Shown in pieces: positions 63,322 to 64,000 of a DNA stretch of 64,000 bases (positions are counted from its first letter, which is position 1; the number at the start of each line of letters is the position of its first letter). The notes below the pieces were generated by a model that was given only the letters and a program-made list of their open reading frames with translations, searched no databases and had not been told where the DNA came from. Where the stretch lies: the NCBI GenBank assembly GCA_964399735.1, contig CAYNSO010000004.1:35967-99966 (forward strand), in the 5' to 3' direction. A program made the translations under genes and the position numbers. The stretch comes from Fontivivens sp964399735 (GTDB taxonomy: Bacteria; Zhuqueibacterota; Zhuqueibacteria; Residuimicrobiales; Krinioviventaceae).

Positions 63322-64000
63322 TTGTGCATTTCCTCTCGCAATTGATTAAATCCATAACTACATTCACAGGTACATAATCAAGCTATATTTTGCGGAAAAA
63401 TTCTTGCTCGCATTCAAATATTATTTGTACTCGTATATCAATAAATTCACTAACTGAAGATTATGCCTTGATACGAGGATAATACCAAGTAGTTACGATA
63501 AAAAATATACATCATTTAATTTACTTGTTTTTTTAATTAATGTCAAGTTAATAAATTTCAACACTCTTTTATTTCATGCCTGAAAAGCCATAATGTTCCG
63601 GGTTTTTACAAGATAAACCTGTTTTTTTCAGGGCTGTTCGGTTTATTCTTTTTATTATAACATTATTGGTCATAGACTCATTCCCACGGTAAAGCATGAT
63701 ATTAATATTCTTTATTATCGGTTTATTCCATGTTTTATTTAATTTCCCGGTTTTTATCAAGTGTATGGGTGGGTATTGTTTGGTAGTAAAACAAAAGGGC
63801 ATAGGGAACACCATGTTTTGTTTGTGAAATTAAGAGGATGTTTATATTCAAGATTGTTAAAGCTGTTCCTCCGGCATTGATATCATCTTACCCTCTAAAA
63901 TAACTTTTCCCGGTTGGCATTAACAGCCTTTAAAAAGACAATTTTCGGTTTTTAAACTGGATAACATTTGTCTATTCTCTAGAGAGCAATATTATATAAC
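63322..64000. other. AT-rich region upstream of rpoD, no supported gene
   Basis: Beyond the rpoD promoter, an 81-codon minus-strand frame (63569-63814) lacks a ribosome site and any recognisable pattern, so it is not called. No repeats or RNA genes were seen to the window end. Confidence 0.45.
63518..63546 (-). promoter_or_regulatory. Candidate sigma-70 promoter of rpoD
   Basis: Minus strand: TTGACA (63546-63541), 17-bp spacer, TAAATT (63523-63518). Predicted start near 63511, giving a leader of about 190 nt. Confidence 0.5.

Noticed and set aside
63569..63814. 81-codon minus-strand frame upstream of rpoD
   Set aside because: No Shine-Dalgarno, odd composition, overlaps nothing conserved that I recognise.
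1..64000. tRNA, rRNA or CRISPR arrays
   Set aside because: I looked for T-loop (GGTTCGAATCC-like) blocks, conserved rRNA stretches and regularly spaced direct repeats and saw none; a covariance search would be needed to be sure.

Overview
The window looks like a chromosomal contig of an anaerobic, Gram-negative, glycan-using bacterium of the FCB group, most likely Calditrichota, KSB1 or a relative. Three large exported proteins end in type IX secretion-style C-terminal sorting domains; two of these carry the NYPNPFNP form typical of those lineages. One of the three is a PorU-like C25 peptidase. There are several lipoproteins, a short RpoD of the Bacteroidetes kind, and a class III (oxygen-sensitive) ribonucleotide reductase. 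Lineage is inferred from protein style only. A run of exactly 100 N (18055-18154) shows that this is a scaffolded draft or metagenome assembly.

Layout. 1-3.3 kb: tail of a hybrid histidine kinase, a GH92 alpha-mannosidase and an orphan lipoprotein. 3.3-8.1 kb (minus): a PAS histidine kinase and NtrC-type sigma-54 activator pair, next to a small exported protein that has a near-perfect sigma-54 promoter. 8.4-11.8 kb: a huge CotH/lamin-tail type IX cargo protein. 12.3-16.8 kb (plus): a Tat-exported GFO/IDH/MocA oxidoreductase, serC-serA, and a small muconolactone-isomerase-like protein. 16.8-24.6 kb (minus): U32 peptidase (cut by the gap), small conserved protein, PpiC lipoprotein, DUF4380 type IX cargo, pirin, orphan exported protein, EamA transporter. 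24.6-25.6 kb: a repeat-rich spacer with a MITE-like element. 25.6-28.4 kb: nrdD-nrdG under a promoter overlapped by paired NrdR boxes. 28.9-30.9 kb: sialate O-acetylesterase lipoprotein. 31.2-37.1 kb (plus): HAD phosphatase, VOC protein, RseC-like protein, PorU-like peptidase.

37.2-45.2 kb (minus) is a compact housekeeping run transcribed yggS-yggT-divIVA-lipoprotein-pnp-mtnP-ileS-lspA. 45.4-62.4 kb (plus) is one long co-directional run: OPT transporter, then an exopolysaccharide locus (Wzz, MurJ-type flippase, Wzy/ligase, heptose adenylyltransferase, GT9, two GT4, glucuronyl C5-epimerase lipoprotein, WcaJ-type initiating transferase), then serS, a YfcE-like phosphodiesterase, pyrF, pyrE and a CaCA exchanger. 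The middle of the EPS locus (about 47.3-56.7 kb) is clearly more AT-rich than its flanks. 62.4-63.3 kb (minus) is the primary sigma factor.

How it fits together. GH92, the sialate O-acetylesterase, the oxidoreductase and the sorted exoproteins point to scavenging of complex glycans outside the cell; the PorU-like peptidase would process such sorted proteins. The EPS locus builds a probably uronate-containing surface polymer. The most distinctive regulatory unit is the sigma-54 module at 3.9-8.1 kb, in which a cytoplasmic two-component pair appears to control one small secreted protein of unknown function.
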